Source: Pseudoflavonifractor sp. An85
GTDB lineage: Bacteria > Bacillota > Clostridia > Oscillospirales > Oscillospiraceae
DNA: 64,000 nucleotides
Assembly (NCBI RefSeq): GCF_002161235.1
Contig: NZ_NFHE01000001.1
Location: 1-64,000 of the forward strand
Reading direction: 5' to 3'
A program made the translations under genes and the position numbers. Below are positions 27,188 to 36,385 of this stretch, in pieces. Under the pieces are notes generated by a model. The model saw only the letters and a list, made by a program, of their open reading frames with translations. It had not been told where the DNA came from and did no database searches. Each line of letters starts with the position of its first letter. Within the stretch, counting starts at the first letter, position 1.

Positions 27188-27205
27188 TTTTGCATCCGTG
27201 CAAAA
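27188..27205. promoter_or_regulatory. Inverted repeat just upstream of the glnA promoter
   Basis: TTTTGCA / TGCAAAA arms with a 4-nt centre end 5 nt before the -35 box of glnA. The position fits an activator or repressor site. A second, shorter repeat (GTTTG / CAAAC) lies at 27076-27087. The binding protein is not known. Confidence 0.5.
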
Positions 27206-27210
27206 ATACA

Positions 27211-27238
27211 TTGACAAAAAAGGGGTTCGTGATATACT
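27211..27238 (+). promoter_or_regulatory. Sigma-A promoter of glnA
   Basis: TTGACA at 27211-27216, 16-nt spacer, TATACT at 27233-27238, giving a leader of about 90 nt. Confidence 0.75.
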
Positions 27239-27332
27239 GAACACAGAAAATGAGAAAAATAGTTTGCGGCGTTTTTTCGGGTTTTCCCGGGATAAACGGC
27301 CAATCGGAAACGTTACGAAAAGGGGTATGGAT

Positions 27333-28664
27333 ATGGGTTACACGAAAGAAGACATCATCCGCATTGTGAAGGAAGAGGACATCAACTTCATTCGCATGCA
27401 GTTTACCGACATCTTTGGCCAGCTGAAAAATGTGGCCATCACCGCCTCCCAGATTGAGAAGGCCTTGAACAACCAGATCACTCTGGACGGCTCTTCCATC
27501 GAGGGGTTTGTGCGCATCAACGAGTCCGACCAGTATCTGTACCCCGATCTGGATAGCTTTGCTATCTTCCCCTGGCGTCCCCAGCACGGCCGTGTGGCCC
27601 GTCTGATTTGCGATGTATACAATCCCGACGGCTCCCCCTTTGTGGGCGATCCCCGTGGTGTGCTCAAGCGGGTGCTGAAGAAGGCCAACGACATGGGCTA
27701 CGAGGCCTTCAACGTGGGTCCCGAGCCTGAGTTCTTCCTCTTTAAGACCGACGAGGAGGGTCGTCCCACCACCAAGACCAACGACGAGGCCGGTTACTTC
27801 GATCTGGGCCCTCTGGACCACGGTGAGTCCACCCGTCGCGAGATCTGTCTGGCTCTGGAGAAGATGGGCTATGAGATCGAGGCGTCTCACCACGAGGTGG
27901 CTCCTGGTCAGCACGAGATCGACTTCAAGTACTCTGACGCCGTGCAGTGCGCCGACAAGATTATGACCTTTAAGCTGGCGGTGAAGACCATTGCCCAGAA
28001 AAACGGTCTCCACGCCACCTTTATGCCCAAGCCCATTTTCGGCATCGCCGGTTCCGGCATGCACGTGAACATGTCCCTGTTCCGCAACGGCAAGAATGTG
28101 TTCTTCGATGAAAACGGGGATAAGAAGCTGTCCAAGGAGGCCTACTCCTTCATGGCCGGTATTCTCCACCACATGAAGGGCATCACCGCCATCACCAACC
28201 CCCTGGTCAACTCCTACAAGCGTCTGGTGCCCGGCTATGAGGCTCCCTGCTACATGGCTTGGTCTGCCTCTAACCGTTCTGCCTTGATCCGTATTCCCGC
28301 CGCTCGTGGCCAGTCCACCCGTGTGGAGCTGCGTAATCCCGACCCCGCCTGCAACCCCTATCTGGCTTTGGCGGTGTGTCTGGCCGCTGGTCTGGACGGC
28401 ATTGAGCGCGATCTGTCTCTGCCTGCCGAGATCACCGAGAACATCTTCGACATGACCCCCGCCACCCGCAAGCGCCGTGGCATCGAGGCTCTGCCCGGTT
28501 CTCTGGACGAGGCTCTGGTGCTGCTGAAGAAGGATAAGCTCATCATGTCCACCCTGGGTGAGCACGTGGCCAGCCAGTTCATCGCCGGCAAGGAGCGAGA
28601 GTGGGAGGAGTATCGCACCCGCGTGTCCAGCTGGGAGCTGGATAAGTACATGATCAACTATTGA
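27333..28664 (+). CDS. glnA: Glutamine synthetase, type I
   Basis: 443 residues, typical of the GSI-alpha form of Firmicutes. The grasp domain ([11 protein letters not shown]), ATP-binding region ([17 protein letters not shown]) and glutamate/ammonia site ([13 protein letters not shown], then [16 protein letters not shown]) are all present. It makes glutamine from glutamate, ammonia and ATP. ATG 27333 is chosen for its spacing to AAAAGGGG and because homologues start with MGYTKEDI-like sequences; the frame is open upstream to 27198. An ANTAR-domain regulator follows 50 nt downstream, probably in the same transcript. Confidence 0.96.
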   Translation: MGYTKEDIIRIVKEEDINFIRMQFTDIFGQLKNVAITASQIEKALNNQITLDGSSIEGFVRINESDQYLYPDLDSFAIFPWRPQHGRVARLICDVYNPDGSPFVGDPRGVLKRVLKKANDMGYEAFNVGPEPEFFLFKTDEEGRPTTKTNDEAGYFDLGPLDHGESTRREICLALEKMGYEIEASHHEVAPGQHEIDFKYSDAVQCADKIMTFKLAVKTIAQKNGLHATFMPKPIFGIAGSGMHVNMSLFRNGKNVFFDENGDKKLSKEAYSFMAGILHHMKGITAITNPLVNSYKRLVPGYEAPCYMAWSASNRSALIRIPAARGQSTRVELRNPDPACNPYLALAVCLAAGLDGIERDLSLPAEITENIFDMTPATRKRRGIEALPGSLDEALVLLKKDKLIMSTLGEHVASQFIAGKEREWEEYRTRVSSWELDKYMINY

Positions 28665-28714
28665 TCGCTCCCGCTGCCCTAGGGCAACTGAGGATGGGAG
28701 GAGTGTGATCTCGT

Positions 28715-29257
28715 GTGCAAAAAGTGATTGTAGCCTTTGAAAATCGGGCCACAGCAGCCAGCATTTCTGAAGTGCTGGAGAGCGGCGGCGTGGCCGACTG
28801 CGTGGTGTGCCACAGCGCCGCTGAGGTGCGGCGTTTGGTGAATAAACAGGGCTTGGGCGTGGTGGTGTGCGGATTCAAGTTTCCCGATGGAGCGGGGGAG
28901 GATCTGTATTACGACCTGCCGGAGCGGTGTGTGATGCTGATGGTGGCCCCACAAAACCGCCTGGAGCTGTGCGAAACGGAGGAAATTTTCCAGCTGCCTT
29001 CTCCGGTGAGTCGGGGAGACATGTTGGCTTCGGTGCGGATGCTGCTGCAATTTGCCCGCCGCCGGGTGTCCCGTTATCCGGTGCCGGGGCACCGCAGCGA
29101 GGAAGAAAACCAGTTGGTGGCCCAGGCTAAGGCGGTGCTCATGGATCGCCACGGCATGACCGAAGAGCAGGCCCATCGCTTTCTGCAAAAGGAGAGCATG
29201 GACCACGGCGCCAAGCTGGCGGAGACCGCCCGCATCGTGCTGGGAAATTCCATATGA
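28715..29257 (+). CDS. ANTAR-domain RNA-binding regulator with pseudo-receiver
   Basis: 180 residues. The N-terminal 120 residues have a receiver-like pattern, but the segment expected to hold the phosphoacceptor Asp reads VVVCGFKFPDG, with Gly at that place. The C-terminal 55 residues match ANTAR (LVAQAKAVLMDRHGMTEEQAHRFL, later IVL), the three-helix domain that binds paired hairpins and blocks terminators. Members near glnA usually control nitrogen genes. The GTG start lies about 10 nt after GGGAGGAG. Without the Asp it is probably controlled by a partner or by level, not phosphorylation. Confidence 0.85.
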   Translation: MQKVIVAFENRATAASISEVLESGGVADCVVCHSAAEVRRLVNKQGLGVVVCGFKFPDGAGEDLYYDLPERCVMLMVAPQNRLELCETEEIFQLPSPVSRGDMLASVRMLLQFARRRVSRYPVPGHRSEEENQLVAQAKAVLMDRHGMTEEQAHRFLQKESMDHGAKLAETARIVLGNSI

Positions 29258-29264
29258 GAACCAA

Positions 29265-29302
29265 GCGAGGAACAGCAGATTGGCTGTTCCTCGCCTTTTT
29301 AT
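29265..29302 (+). terminator. Terminator after the glnA-ANTAR operon
   Basis: Stem gcgaggaacagc / gctgttcctcgc with T5. Confidence 0.85.
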
Positions 29303-29354
29303 GGGTATTTCCTGTCTTTGGTGCTCATATAACACCAGAGAAGGGAGTGGTGGT

Positions 29355-30146
29355 ATGGAGTTTACCAAAATGCACGGGTTGGGTAACGACTATATTTTTC
29401 TCTACTGTCCCCACGGAGATCCGGAGGAAGCGGAGGCGCTGGCCCGACGGCTGTCGGACCGGCACACCGGCGTGGGCGGCGATGGGCTTATTTGCATCTG
29501 TCCCTCTCAAAAAGCGGATTTTCGCATGGCTATGTTCAACGCCGACGGTTCTCAAGGCAGTATGTGTGGCAATGGCATCCGCTGCCTAGGGAAATACGTG
29601 TATGACCGGGGACATACCCATAAAACTTGCTTGACGGTGGAGACCGGGGGTGGTGTGCGCACCCTGGACCTTCGGGTGGAAGAAGGGCAGGTCACAGAGG
29701 TCACCGTGGATATGGGGGAGCCGCAAGTGGGCCGGCCTCTGGTTTTAGAGGTGGATGGTGCACCTATTGTGGGCACTCCGGTGTGGATGGGAAATCCCCA
29801 CCTGATATGTCTGGTGGAAAATGTAGACAGGGTGGATGTGGTGCGTTTGGGGCCACAGCTGGAACGTCATCCCCAGCTGCCCCAGCGTGTCAATGTGGAA
29901 TTTGTCACCCCCAAGGGGGAGGGGCGGATTATTATGCGGGTGTGGGAGCGAGGCAGCGGGGAGACCATGGCCTGCGGCACTGGGGCCAGTGCGGCCTTGG
30001 CAGCCTTGACGAGCGCTGGGCGCACCGGGCGTCAGGCGGTGGTGGAGTTGCGGGGCGGTGAACTGTCCATCCGCTGGGAAGAGGATGGGCACATCTATAT
30101 GACGGGGCCGGCAGTGACGGTGTTTGACGGGCAACTTGCCCATTGA
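29355..30146 (+). CDS. dapF: Diaminopimelate epimerase
   Basis: 263 residues. The family opening FTKMHGLGNDYIF and both catalytic cysteines are present, in MCGNGIRCLG (about residue 73) and ACGTGASAAL (about residue 207). It converts LL- to meso-diaminopimelate for lysine and peptidoglycan. A GAAGGGAG ribosome site precedes ATG 29355. It lies next to dapL, which produces its substrate. Confidence 0.96.
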   Translation: MEFTKMHGLGNDYIFLYCPHGDPEEAEALARRLSDRHTGVGGDGLICICPSQKADFRMAMFNADGSQGSMCGNGIRCLGKYVYDRGHTHKTCLTVETGGGVRTLDLRVEEGQVTEVTVDMGEPQVGRPLVLEVDGAPIVGTPVWMGNPHLICLVENVDRVDVVRLGPQLERHPQLPQRVNVEFVTPKGEGRIIMRVWERGSGETMACGTGASAALAALTSAGRTGRQAVVELRGGELSIRWEEDGHIYMTGPAVTVFDGQLAH

Positions 30147-30171
30147 CCCGGAGGGAAAGTTGTTGTACAAT
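30143..30171 (+). promoter_or_regulatory. Sigma-A promoter of dapL
   Basis: TTGACC at 30143-30148, 17-nt spacer, TACAAT at 30166-30171. It overlaps the dapF stop codon. Confidence 0.7.
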
Positions 30172-30220
30172 ATCTGGAGAAATTTAATGCTGTAAACAGC
30201 TGAATACAGGAGGAACTCCC

Positions 30221-31441
30221 ATGGCCACCATCAATGAAAATTATATGAAATTGCCCGGCAGCTATCTCTTTTCCGAAATCGCCCGGAGAGTGGCAGCATA
30301 TGCCCAGGCAAACCCGGACAAAACCCTCATCAAGCTGGGTATTGGAGACGTTACCCGCCCCTTGGCTCCGGCGGTCACCGAGGCCATGCACAAGGCGGTG
30401 GAAGAGATGGCTACGGGAGCGGGCTTCCACGGCTACGGCCCCGAGCAGGGCTACGAGTTCCTGCGCCAGGCCATTGCCCAGTATGACTACGCCGCCCGGG
30501 GCGTCACCATCGCCCCCGATGAGATTTTCGTCTCCGACGGCGCCAAGAGCGACTGCGGTAACATTGGTGACATCTTCGGGGTGGACAATGTGGTGGCTGT
30601 ATGCGACCCGGTGTACCCCGTGTACGTGGACACCAACGCCATGGCTGGCCGGGCTGGGGATTACGATGCCGATAGCCAGCACTGGTCCAAGCTGGTGTAT
30701 ATGCCCTGTACCGCAGAAAACGGCTTCTCTCCCGCCATCCCCCAGGAGAAGGTGGACCTCATTTATCTCTGCTTCCCCAACAACCCCACCGGGGCTGTGG
30801 CCGGCCGGGAGCAGCTGAAGGCTTGGGTGGACTACGCCAACGCCAACGATGCGGTGATTCTCTACGACTCCGCCTATGAGGCCTTCATCACCCAGGACGA
30901 CGTGCCCCACACGATCTTTGAAATCGAAGGGGCTAAGACCTGCGCCATTGAGTTCCGCTCCTTCTCCAAGACCGCTGGTTTTACCGGCACCCGCTGCGCC
31001 TATACCGTGGTGCCCAAGGAGCTGGTACGGGGCGGGGCTTCCCTCAACAGCCTGTGGAACCGCCGCCAATGCACCAAGTTCAACGGGGTGCCCTATGTGG
31101 TGCAGCGGGGCGCTGAGGCCGTGTACTCTCCCGAAGGTCAGGCACAGGTCAAGGAGACCATCGCATACTACCAGCGCAACGCCCAGGTGATCCGGGAGGG
31201 CCTGACCAAAGCAGGCCTCACCGTGTCCGGCGGGGTCAACGCCCCCTACATCTGGGTCAAGACCCCGGAGGGCATGGGCTCTTGGGAGTTCTTTGACCTG
31301 CTGCTGGAGAAAGCCAATGTGGTCACCACCCCTGGCGCGGGCTTTGGCCCCAGCGGAGAGGGGTACATCCGGGTCACCGCCTTCGGCGATGCCCAAGCCA
31401 CCCAGGAAGCGGTAGAACGTATCGTGTTTGTACTGGGTTAA
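30221..31441 (+). CDS. dapL: LL-diaminopimelate aminotransferase
   Basis: 406 residues. PLP-dependent class I aminotransferase with the DapL opening ([18 protein letters not shown]), the [10 protein letters not shown] segment, the cofactor-binding FPNNPTG motif and the Schiff-base Lys in [10 protein letters not shown]. It makes LL-diaminopimelate directly from tetrahydrodipicolinate and glutamate, bypassing succinylase or acetylase steps. The gene has an AGGAGG ribosome site and a promoter inside the dapF end. Confidence 0.97.
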   Translation: MATINENYMKLPGSYLFSEIARRVAAYAQANPDKTLIKLGIGDVTRPLAPAVTEAMHKAVEEMATGAGFHGYGPEQGYEFLRQAIAQYDYAARGVTIAPDEIFVSDGAKSDCGNIGDIFGVDNVVAVCDPVYPVYVDTNAMAGRAGDYDADSQHWSKLVYMPCTAENGFSPAIPQEKVDLIYLCFPNNPTGAVAGREQLKAWVDYANANDAVILYDSAYEAFITQDDVPHTIFEIEGAKTCAIEFRSFSKTAGFTGTRCAYTVVPKELVRGGASLNSLWNRRQCTKFNGVPYVVQRGAEAVYSPEGQAQVKETIAYYQRNAQVIREGLTKAGLTVSGGVNAPYIWVKTPEGMGSWEFFDLLLEKANVVTTPGAGFGPSGEGYIRVTAFGDAQATQEAVERIVFVLG

Positions 31442-31460
31442 CTTTTGTGAAAGATACCGA

Positions 31461-31499
31461 GAACTGTCTCGCCATTGGGCGGGGCAGTTCTTTTTTTGC
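31461..31499 (+). terminator. Terminator after dapL
   Basis: A 13-bp stem (gaactgtctcgcc / ggcggggcagttc) with loop attg and T7. Confidence 0.92.
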
Positions 31500-31500
31500 T

Positions 31501-31530
31501 GTCATACCCCGGGACAGGCCTTCATACAAT
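31501..31530 (+). promoter_or_regulatory. Sigma-E promoter of the spoIIIA operon
   Basis: GTCATA at 31501-31506 and CATACAAT at 31523-31530 match the sigma-E consensus (ATA, 16 nt, CATACAAT) almost perfectly. It lies directly after the dapL terminator and 32 nt before spoIIIAA, which is a mother-cell sigma-E operon in Bacillus. Confidence 0.88.
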
Positions 31531-31561
31531 GGGGTGTACCATACGAAAGGGAGGGAGTTTC

Positions 31562-32461
31562 ATGGTGGACAGCCCATTTGGGCAGGTGGTTGCCATTATG
31601 CCTCAAAATCTCAGATGTGCCCTGAAGCAGTTACCTCAGCAGTTGAGAGGCCGGGTGGAGGAAATCCGGCTGCGGCAGGGATTTTTACCCACGGTGTTGG
31701 ACGAAATGGGGGAGCAAGAGGTGGGCGATATGGCTGTGACCCAGCAGATGCTGCGGCAGGTGCTGGAGCAGGCCACCCAGGCCTCCGCCCACACGGTGTT
31801 GGATCGGGTGCAGCGGGGGTTTCTCACCTTGAAGGGCGGACACCGCATCGGCATCTGCGGCTCTGCGGTGGTGCGGAATGGACAAGTTGTCACCCTGCGG
31901 GAGATTTCCTCGGTGTCCGTACGGGTGGCGCGTTCTGTGGAGGGACAGGCTGAGACGCTGCTGCCCCAGCTTATGGAGGGAGAGCGGCTGCAAAATACTT
32001 TGATTTTTGCGCCCCCTGGGGCGGGAAAGACCACCCTGCTGCGGGATCTGGTGCGGGGACTGTCCGACGGGGCGGTGTCTGAGCCTCTGCGTCTGGCTGT
32101 GGCAGACGAGCGGGGGGAGATTGCCGCTATGTGGCAGGGGGAGCCCCAGCTGTATGTGGGGCGGCACACCGATGTGTTGGACGGGTGCGACAAAGCCACC
32201 GCCGTGTCCATGCTGCTGCGGGGGATGAATCCTCAGGTGATTGCCATGGACGAGATCACCCAGATGGGGGATGTGGAGGCCATGATTCAGGCGGTGGGGT
32301 GCGGGGTGTCCCTATTGGCCACCGCCCACGGGGAGACCATGGAGGATCTGAGCTGCCGCCCGGTGTACCGGGCTCTGTGTCGGGCCGGGGTGTTTCGCCG
32401 GGTGGTGCTGCTCCACGGCCGGGGAGCGAACCGGAGCGCCCAAGTGGAGGTGGTGGCATGA
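31562..32461 (+). CDS. spoIIIAA: Stage III sporulation protein AA
   Basis: 299 residues. A secretion-type ATPase with Walker A APPGAGKTTLLRDL near residue 150, a Walker B region around VIAMDEIT, and an N-terminal domain with VEEIRLRQG and GFLTLKGGHRIGICG. It probably powers the SpoIIIA-SpoIIQ channel between mother cell and forespore. GGGAGG lies before ATG 31562. It overlaps spoIIIAB by ATGA. Confidence 0.95.
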   Translation: MVDSPFGQVVAIMPQNLRCALKQLPQQLRGRVEEIRLRQGFLPTVLDEMGEQEVGDMAVTQQMLRQVLEQATQASAHTVLDRVQRGFLTLKGGHRIGICGSAVVRNGQVVTLREISSVSVRVARSVEGQAETLLPQLMEGERLQNTLIFAPPGAGKTTLLRDLVRGLSDGAVSEPLRLAVADERGEIAAMWQGEPQLYVGRHTDVLDGCDKATAVSMLLRGMNPQVIAMDEITQMGDVEAMIQAVGCGVSLLATAHGETMEDLSCRPVYRALCRAGVFRRVVLLHGRGANRSAQVEVVA

Positions 32462-32970
32462 TACGTCTGGTGGGAGCGGCCTGTCTGGCCTGCGGGGCCA
32501 TTGCCTTAGGGCTGGGGGCCATCGCCCATTTGGAGGGGCGGGTGAAGGATTTGCGTGGACTGTTGGCTGGGCTGGAGTGTGTCCAGCGGGAGCTCTCCTG
32601 GAAGCTGACCCCTCTTCCGGAGACTCTGAATCGGGCCGCCGAGCAGGGGAGCGGGACGTCCCACATCTTTTTCTCTCTGTGTGCCCAGGGGGCACAGCGC
32701 CTGCAGGGCCGCACCTTTGCCCAGGTGTGGCGGCAGGCTATAGAGGCCAGCCAGATGCGGCTGGAGCCGGTGGATGTGGAGCTGCTGGAGGGATTGGGAC
32801 ATGTGCTGGGCCAATATGACGGGGACAGCCAACGTCTGGCCCTGGAGCACACCCGGGAACGGCTGGAAGGACAACTGTCCCAGGCCATGGAGCAGCGGGG
32901 GCGGCTGGGCCGGGTGTACGGAGCCCTGGGGGTCACCGCCGGAGCGGTGCTGATGATCCTGTTTGTATGA
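32458..32970 (+). CDS. spoIIIAB: Stage III sporulation protein AB
   Basis: 170 residues. An N-terminal membrane helix, a helical cytoplasmic domain (LRGLLAGLECVQRELSW is typical of SpoIIIAB/GspF-like proteins) and a C-terminal helix. It is a platform-like component of the feeding-tube apparatus. Start codon overlaps the spoIIIAA stop. Confidence 0.93.
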   Translation: MIRLVGAACLACGAIALGLGAIAHLEGRVKDLRGLLAGLECVQRELSWKLTPLPETLNRAAEQGSGTSHIFFSLCAQGAQRLQGRTFAQVWRQAIEASQMRLEPVDVELLEGLGHVLGQYDGDSQRLALEHTRERLEGQLSQAMEQRGRLGRVYGALGVTAGAVLMILFV

Positions 32971-32983
32971 GGAGAGGGTAGCC

Positions 32984-33178
32984 ATGAATGTGGATTTGAT
33001 TTTTAAAATTGCCGCCATTGGGATTTTGGTCTCAGTACTCAATCAGGTGCTGACCCGGTCGGGGCGGGACGAGATGGCCACCATGACCACCTTGGTGGCT
33101 CTGGTGGTGGTGCTGATGATGGTGGTGCAGGAGATCAGCACCCTGTTTGACATGGTCAAAACCCTCTTTGACCTATGA
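32984..33178 (+). CDS. spoIIIAC: Stage III sporulation protein AC
   Basis: 64 residues, the usual length, with two hydrophobic helices (IFKIAAIGILVSVLNQVL and MTTLVALVVVLMMV). ATG 32984 follows GGAGAGG; the frame is open back to 32963 but has no better site. Overlaps spoIIIAD by 4 nt. Confidence 0.93.
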   Translation: MNVDLIFKIAAIGILVSVLNQVLTRSGRDEMATMTTLVALVVVLMMVVQEISTLFDMVKTLFDL

Positions 33179-33564
33179 GCCAGATGATTATGGTGGCGGG
33201 GGGCGTGCTGGTGGCGGTGGTGTGTGGGACTGTGGTGCGCAAACAGACCCCGGAGATCGCCCTGGTGCTGGCCATCTGCGCCACCACAGCGGTGATGCTG
33301 GCAGTGTCAGGAGAGTTGGGAGAGGTGGTGGCCTTTATCCAGCACTTGGCCCAGGCGGGTGGTATCTCTCAGGAGTTGTTGGTGCCGGTGATGAAGGCCA
33401 CCGGCATTGCCATTATCACCCGGTTTGCCGCGGAGTTTTGCCGAGATGCCAAGGAGAATGGACTGGCGGGCACGGTGGAGCTGGCCGGCACCGTGTTGGG
33501 GCTGGTGGCCGCCATGCCCCTGATGAACGGGGTGTTGACGCTGCTGGAAGATCTGATGGGGTAG
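33175..33564 (+). CDS. spoIIIAD: Stage III sporulation protein AD
   Basis: 129 residues, four hydrophobic helices, with KQTPEIALVLAICAT and ITRFAAEFCRDA typical of SpoIIIAD. A membrane component of the SpoIIIA complex. ATGA overlap with spoIIIAC indicates coupled translation. Confidence 0.93.
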   Translation: MSQMIMVAGGVLVAVVCGTVVRKQTPEIALVLAICATTAVMLAVSGELGEVVAFIQHLAQAGGISQELLVPVMKATGIAIITRFAAEFCRDAKENGLAGTVELAGTVLGLVAAMPLMNGVLTLLEDLMG

Positions 33565-33576
33565 GAGGTGGAGGAC

Positions 33577-34671
33577 ATGCGATGGCTGACCCTGGTGTGT
33601 CTGGTGGTGCTGCTGTGCATCTGTCCCGCCCAGGCCTTGACCCAGGAGGAGGTGCTGGAAGGGCAGGAGGATGCTTTGGGCGTGGAAGAGCTGGAACGGG
33701 AGGCAGAGCGACAGGGAGGAAATGCCGTCTACGGCCAGAGCCTGGATGAGGGCCTGGAGGGGCTGCTGGATACAGGAAAGGGAGAGATGGTGGGCATTGT
33801 ACGGGCGGGGGTGCGCTCGGCGGTGATTTTGTTCATCATCTTGCTGTTATGTGGACTGGCCCAGACGGTGTATGACACATCGGGGCCGGATGAGATCCCG
33901 GTGGTATCCCTGGCCGGCGCCATGGCGGTGACGGTGGCGGCGGTGTCCGACATGTCTTCCCTGTTGGGGCTGGGGTGTACGGCGGTGGAGCGTATGACCG
34001 CATTTTCCACCGTGCTGCTCCCGGTGGTGGCAGGGGCCACGGCGGCCACCGGGGCCATTGCAGGGGCGGCGGCCCGACAGGTGGCGGCGGCTGGCTTTTC
34101 CAGCCTGCTTATGAATCTCATCCAGCGGGTGCTCATCCCACTGGTATATGGCTATGTGGCGGCCAGCGTGGCCTGGGCAGCGGTGGGAAATGCCGGTCTT
34201 CGCCAGCTGGCCGGGTGGCTGAAGTGGGTGGTCACCACCCTTTTGGTGGTGGTGATGATGGTGTTTGTTGGATATTTATCCATGAGCGGCGTGGTGTCCG
34301 GGTCGGTGGACGCTATGTCCATGAAGGTGGCCAAGTTTGCCATATCCGGAGCCATTCCGGTGGTGGGGGGGATCTTATCTGATGCCTCTGAGACCATTCT
34401 GGCCTCGGCGGGAATTTTGCGCAGCACGGTGGGGGTGTTTGGAATGGTGACTATTTTGGGCATTTGTCTCATTCCTGTGCTCCAACTGTTGGTGCATTAT
34501 GTGCTGTACAAGTTGGTGGCGGCTCTGGCGGCTTCCATGGGGCAAAACCGGGTGTGCGGCCTGGTGGAGCAGATTGGCGGGGCCTTTGGCCTCATCATGG
34601 GCATGACAGGAGCCTGCGCGCTGCTGCTCTTGGTGTCTTTGGTGTCCTCAGTATCGGCGGTGAGCGGATGA
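33577..34671 (+). CDS. spoIIIAE: Stage III sporulation protein AE
   Basis: 364 residues. A cleavable signal (MRWLTLVCLVVLLCICPAQA) is followed by an acidic segment and about eight membrane helices, as in SpoIIIAE. ATG 33577 is preferred because the GGAGGTGGAGG stretch immediately upstream acts as ribosome site; a GTG at 33568 falls within it. Its stop overlaps the spoIIIAF start. Confidence 0.93.
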   Translation: MRWLTLVCLVVLLCICPAQALTQEEVLEGQEDALGVEELEREAERQGGNAVYGQSLDEGLEGLLDTGKGEMVGIVRAGVRSAVILFIILLLCGLAQTVYDTSGPDEIPVVSLAGAMAVTVAAVSDMSSLLGLGCTAVERMTAFSTVLLPVVAGATAATGAIAGAAARQVAAAGFSSLLMNLIQRVLIPLVYGYVAASVAWAAVGNAGLRQLAGWLKWVVTTLLVVVMMVFVGYLSMSGVVSGSVDAMSMKVAKFAISGAIPVVGGILSDASETILASAGILRSTVGVFGMVTILGICLIPVLQLLVHYVLYKLVAALAASMGQNRVCGLVEQIGGAFGLIMGMTGACALLLLVSLVSSVSAVSG

Positions 34672-35156
34672 GCGGCTGGATGGAACAGTGGGTGCTGGGG
34701 ATTACCTGTGCTTCGTTGGTGATGGTGGTGTCCGGGGCGCTGGTGCAGGGCAGCGGAGGGAAACGGGTGTGCAAACTGGTGGGCAGTCTGTTGCTACTGA
34801 TGGTGACTGTGGGGCCGGTGCTGGGCCTAAATGAGCAGGATTGGGAGAAACTGTTGGAGTTGGACTCCAACATCATGGAGGAGGCGGAGCAGGCGTTGAG
34901 TGAGCAAAATAATTTGATGTATGAATCCATCATAGCGCAGGAGACGGAGGCATATATTTTGGACAAGGCAGAAGCGCTGGGAGTGCAATGCCAGGTGGAG
35001 GTGGTGGTGCAATGGGAGGATGAGCTTCCCAAGCCCTGGAGAGTAGAACTGAAAGGGACGTGGAGCCAGGCCCAGAAAGACAGCCTGTCCCGTGTGCTGC
35101 AAGAGGAACTGGGCATCCCTGTGCAGCGTCAAAGCTTTGAGGTGGTGGACGGGTGA
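34668..35156 (+). CDS. spoIIIAF: Stage III sporulation protein AF
   Basis: 162 residues. Two N-terminal membrane helices followed by a mixed alpha/beta domain ending LQEELGIPVQRQSFEV, the ring-building fold of SpoIIIAF. It is bracketed by 4-nt overlaps with spoIIIAE and spoIIIAG. Confidence 0.92.
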   Translation: MSGWMEQWVLGITCASLVMVVSGALVQGSGGKRVCKLVGSLLLLMVTVGPVLGLNEQDWEKLLELDSNIMEEAEQALSEQNNLMYESIIAQETEAYILDKAEALGVQCQVEVVVQWEDELPKPWRVELKGTWSQAQKDSLSRVLQEELGIPVQRQSFEVVDG

Positions 35157-35683
35157 AGTGGAACATAAAATTGCCCGCGCCGGAGCAGTGGCGCAAGTGG
35201 CTGGGCCAATACAAGCTGATCCTGCTGCTGGTTTTGGCCGGCGTGGTGTTGCTGGCATGGCCCACCCGGGATTCCAAAGACCAGGTGGAGAGCCAGGGCG
35301 GGACGACGACATCGGAGGAAGAGGCCTTTTCTCTGTCCCAGCTGGAACAGCGGCTGGCCCAGGCCATCTCACGCATCCAGGGGGCTGGGGAGGCTACTGT
35401 GCTCCTCTCTCTGGACCAGGGAGTGGAGCGTGTGTTGGCCACGGATACCCTGGAAGAGCAGGGAGAGAACTCCAGCACCCGGGAGCAGACCACTGTGGTC
35501 TATTCCGGGGAAGAAGGGGAGGACGTGGCTGTGGTGACCCAGTACTATCCCAGCTTTCGGGGTGCGCTGGTGGTTTGTCCTGGGGGAGAGGATCCTCAGG
35601 TACGGTTGGCGGTGACCCAGGCGGTGTCGGCGTTGACAGGACTGGGTTCAGATCGCATTACCGTGTGTGCGGGGGAGACGTAA
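35153..35683 (+). CDS. spoIIIAG: Stage III sporulation protein AG
   Basis: 176 residues. One membrane helix (LILLLVLAGVVLLAWP) after a short cytoplasmic end, then an intermembrane ring domain containing ISRIQGAGEATVLLSL and VYSGEEGEDVAVVTQYYPS. GTG start overlapping spoIIIAF. SpoIIIAG forms the ring channel in the intermembrane space. Confidence 0.93.
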   Translation: MKWNIKLPAPEQWRKWLGQYKLILLLVLAGVVLLAWPTRDSKDQVESQGGTTTSEEEAFSLSQLEQRLAQAISRIQGAGEATVLLSLDQGVERVLATDTLEEQGENSSTREQTTVVYSGEEGEDVAVVTQYYPSFRGALVVCPGGEDPQVRLAVTQAVSALTGLGSDRITVCAGET

Positions 35684-35705
35684 ATTGTAGTAGGAGGTAG
35701 AAGCG

Positions 35706-36278
35706 ATGAGTGTGTGGAAACGGAATGCAGTGGTATTGGCGATTGTGCTCTTTGTAGGGGTGGCGGTGTATCTCAACTGGTCGTACAACAACCAGCTCAC
35801 CGGCGAGAGCAGCCAGGAGGGTGGGGACGGCAAGGTGCTGGGCCAGACCACCCTGGTCAATGGCGTGGATGAGCAGCAGGATGGGGAAGAGGTAGACGGC
35901 CAGGTGGAGGAGAGCAGCGAGAGCGGCTACTTTGCCAGTGCCCGCCTCAACCGCCAACAGGCCCGGGACAGCGCTTTGGAGCTGCTGCAAGAGGCTGCGG
36001 CGGACGAGAAGGCGGACCAGAAGGTGGTGGATGAGGCCAACGCCTCCATCCAGACCATGGCGGCCTATACCCTGTCCGAGGCAGAGGTGGAAAATCTGGT
36101 CACGGCCAAGGGTTATGGGGACTGTGTGTGCTTCATCGACGAGGAGAGCGTGAGCCTGGTGGTCTCCGCCACCCAGCAGGGGCTGAGCGAGACAGATATC
36201 GCCAAAATTGTGGAAATTGTGCGCGAGGAAACGGGGCTAAAGGCGGATCAAATCAAGATCATTGAGGCACAGCCCTGA
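35706..36278 (+). CDS. spoIIIAH: Stage III sporulation protein AH
   Basis: 190 residues. One N-terminal helix (VVLAIVLFVGVAVYLNW), a low-complexity Gly/Glu linker (about residues 35-75), then a helical RBM domain ending VREETGLKADQIKIIEA. SpoIIIAH binds SpoIIQ across the septum. Last gene of the operon; AGGAGG precedes the ATG. Confidence 0.93.
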   Translation: MSVWKRNAVVLAIVLFVGVAVYLNWSYNNQLTGESSQEGGDGKVLGQTTLVNGVDEQQDGEEVDGQVEESSESGYFASARLNRQQARDSALELLQEAAADEKADQKVVDEANASIQTMAAYTLSEAEVENLVTAKGYGDCVCFIDEESVSLVVSATQQGLSETDIAKIVEIVREETGLKADQIKIIEAQP

Positions 36279-36289
36279 GAAAATCGGGA

Positions 36290-36318
36290 TTGTATTTTCA
36301 CCCTGACGGTGGTATAAT
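36290..36318 (+). promoter_or_regulatory. Sigma-A promoter of the Asp23 gene
   Basis: TTGTAT at 36290-36295, 17-nt spacer, TATAAT at 36313-36318. Confidence 0.75.
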
Positions 36319-36385
36319 AGCCCCAGTTATCCACAATGGGCGGTGCTTTGTAAGCCCTGAAACTGAAAAAGGAGCGTGAGGCGGT

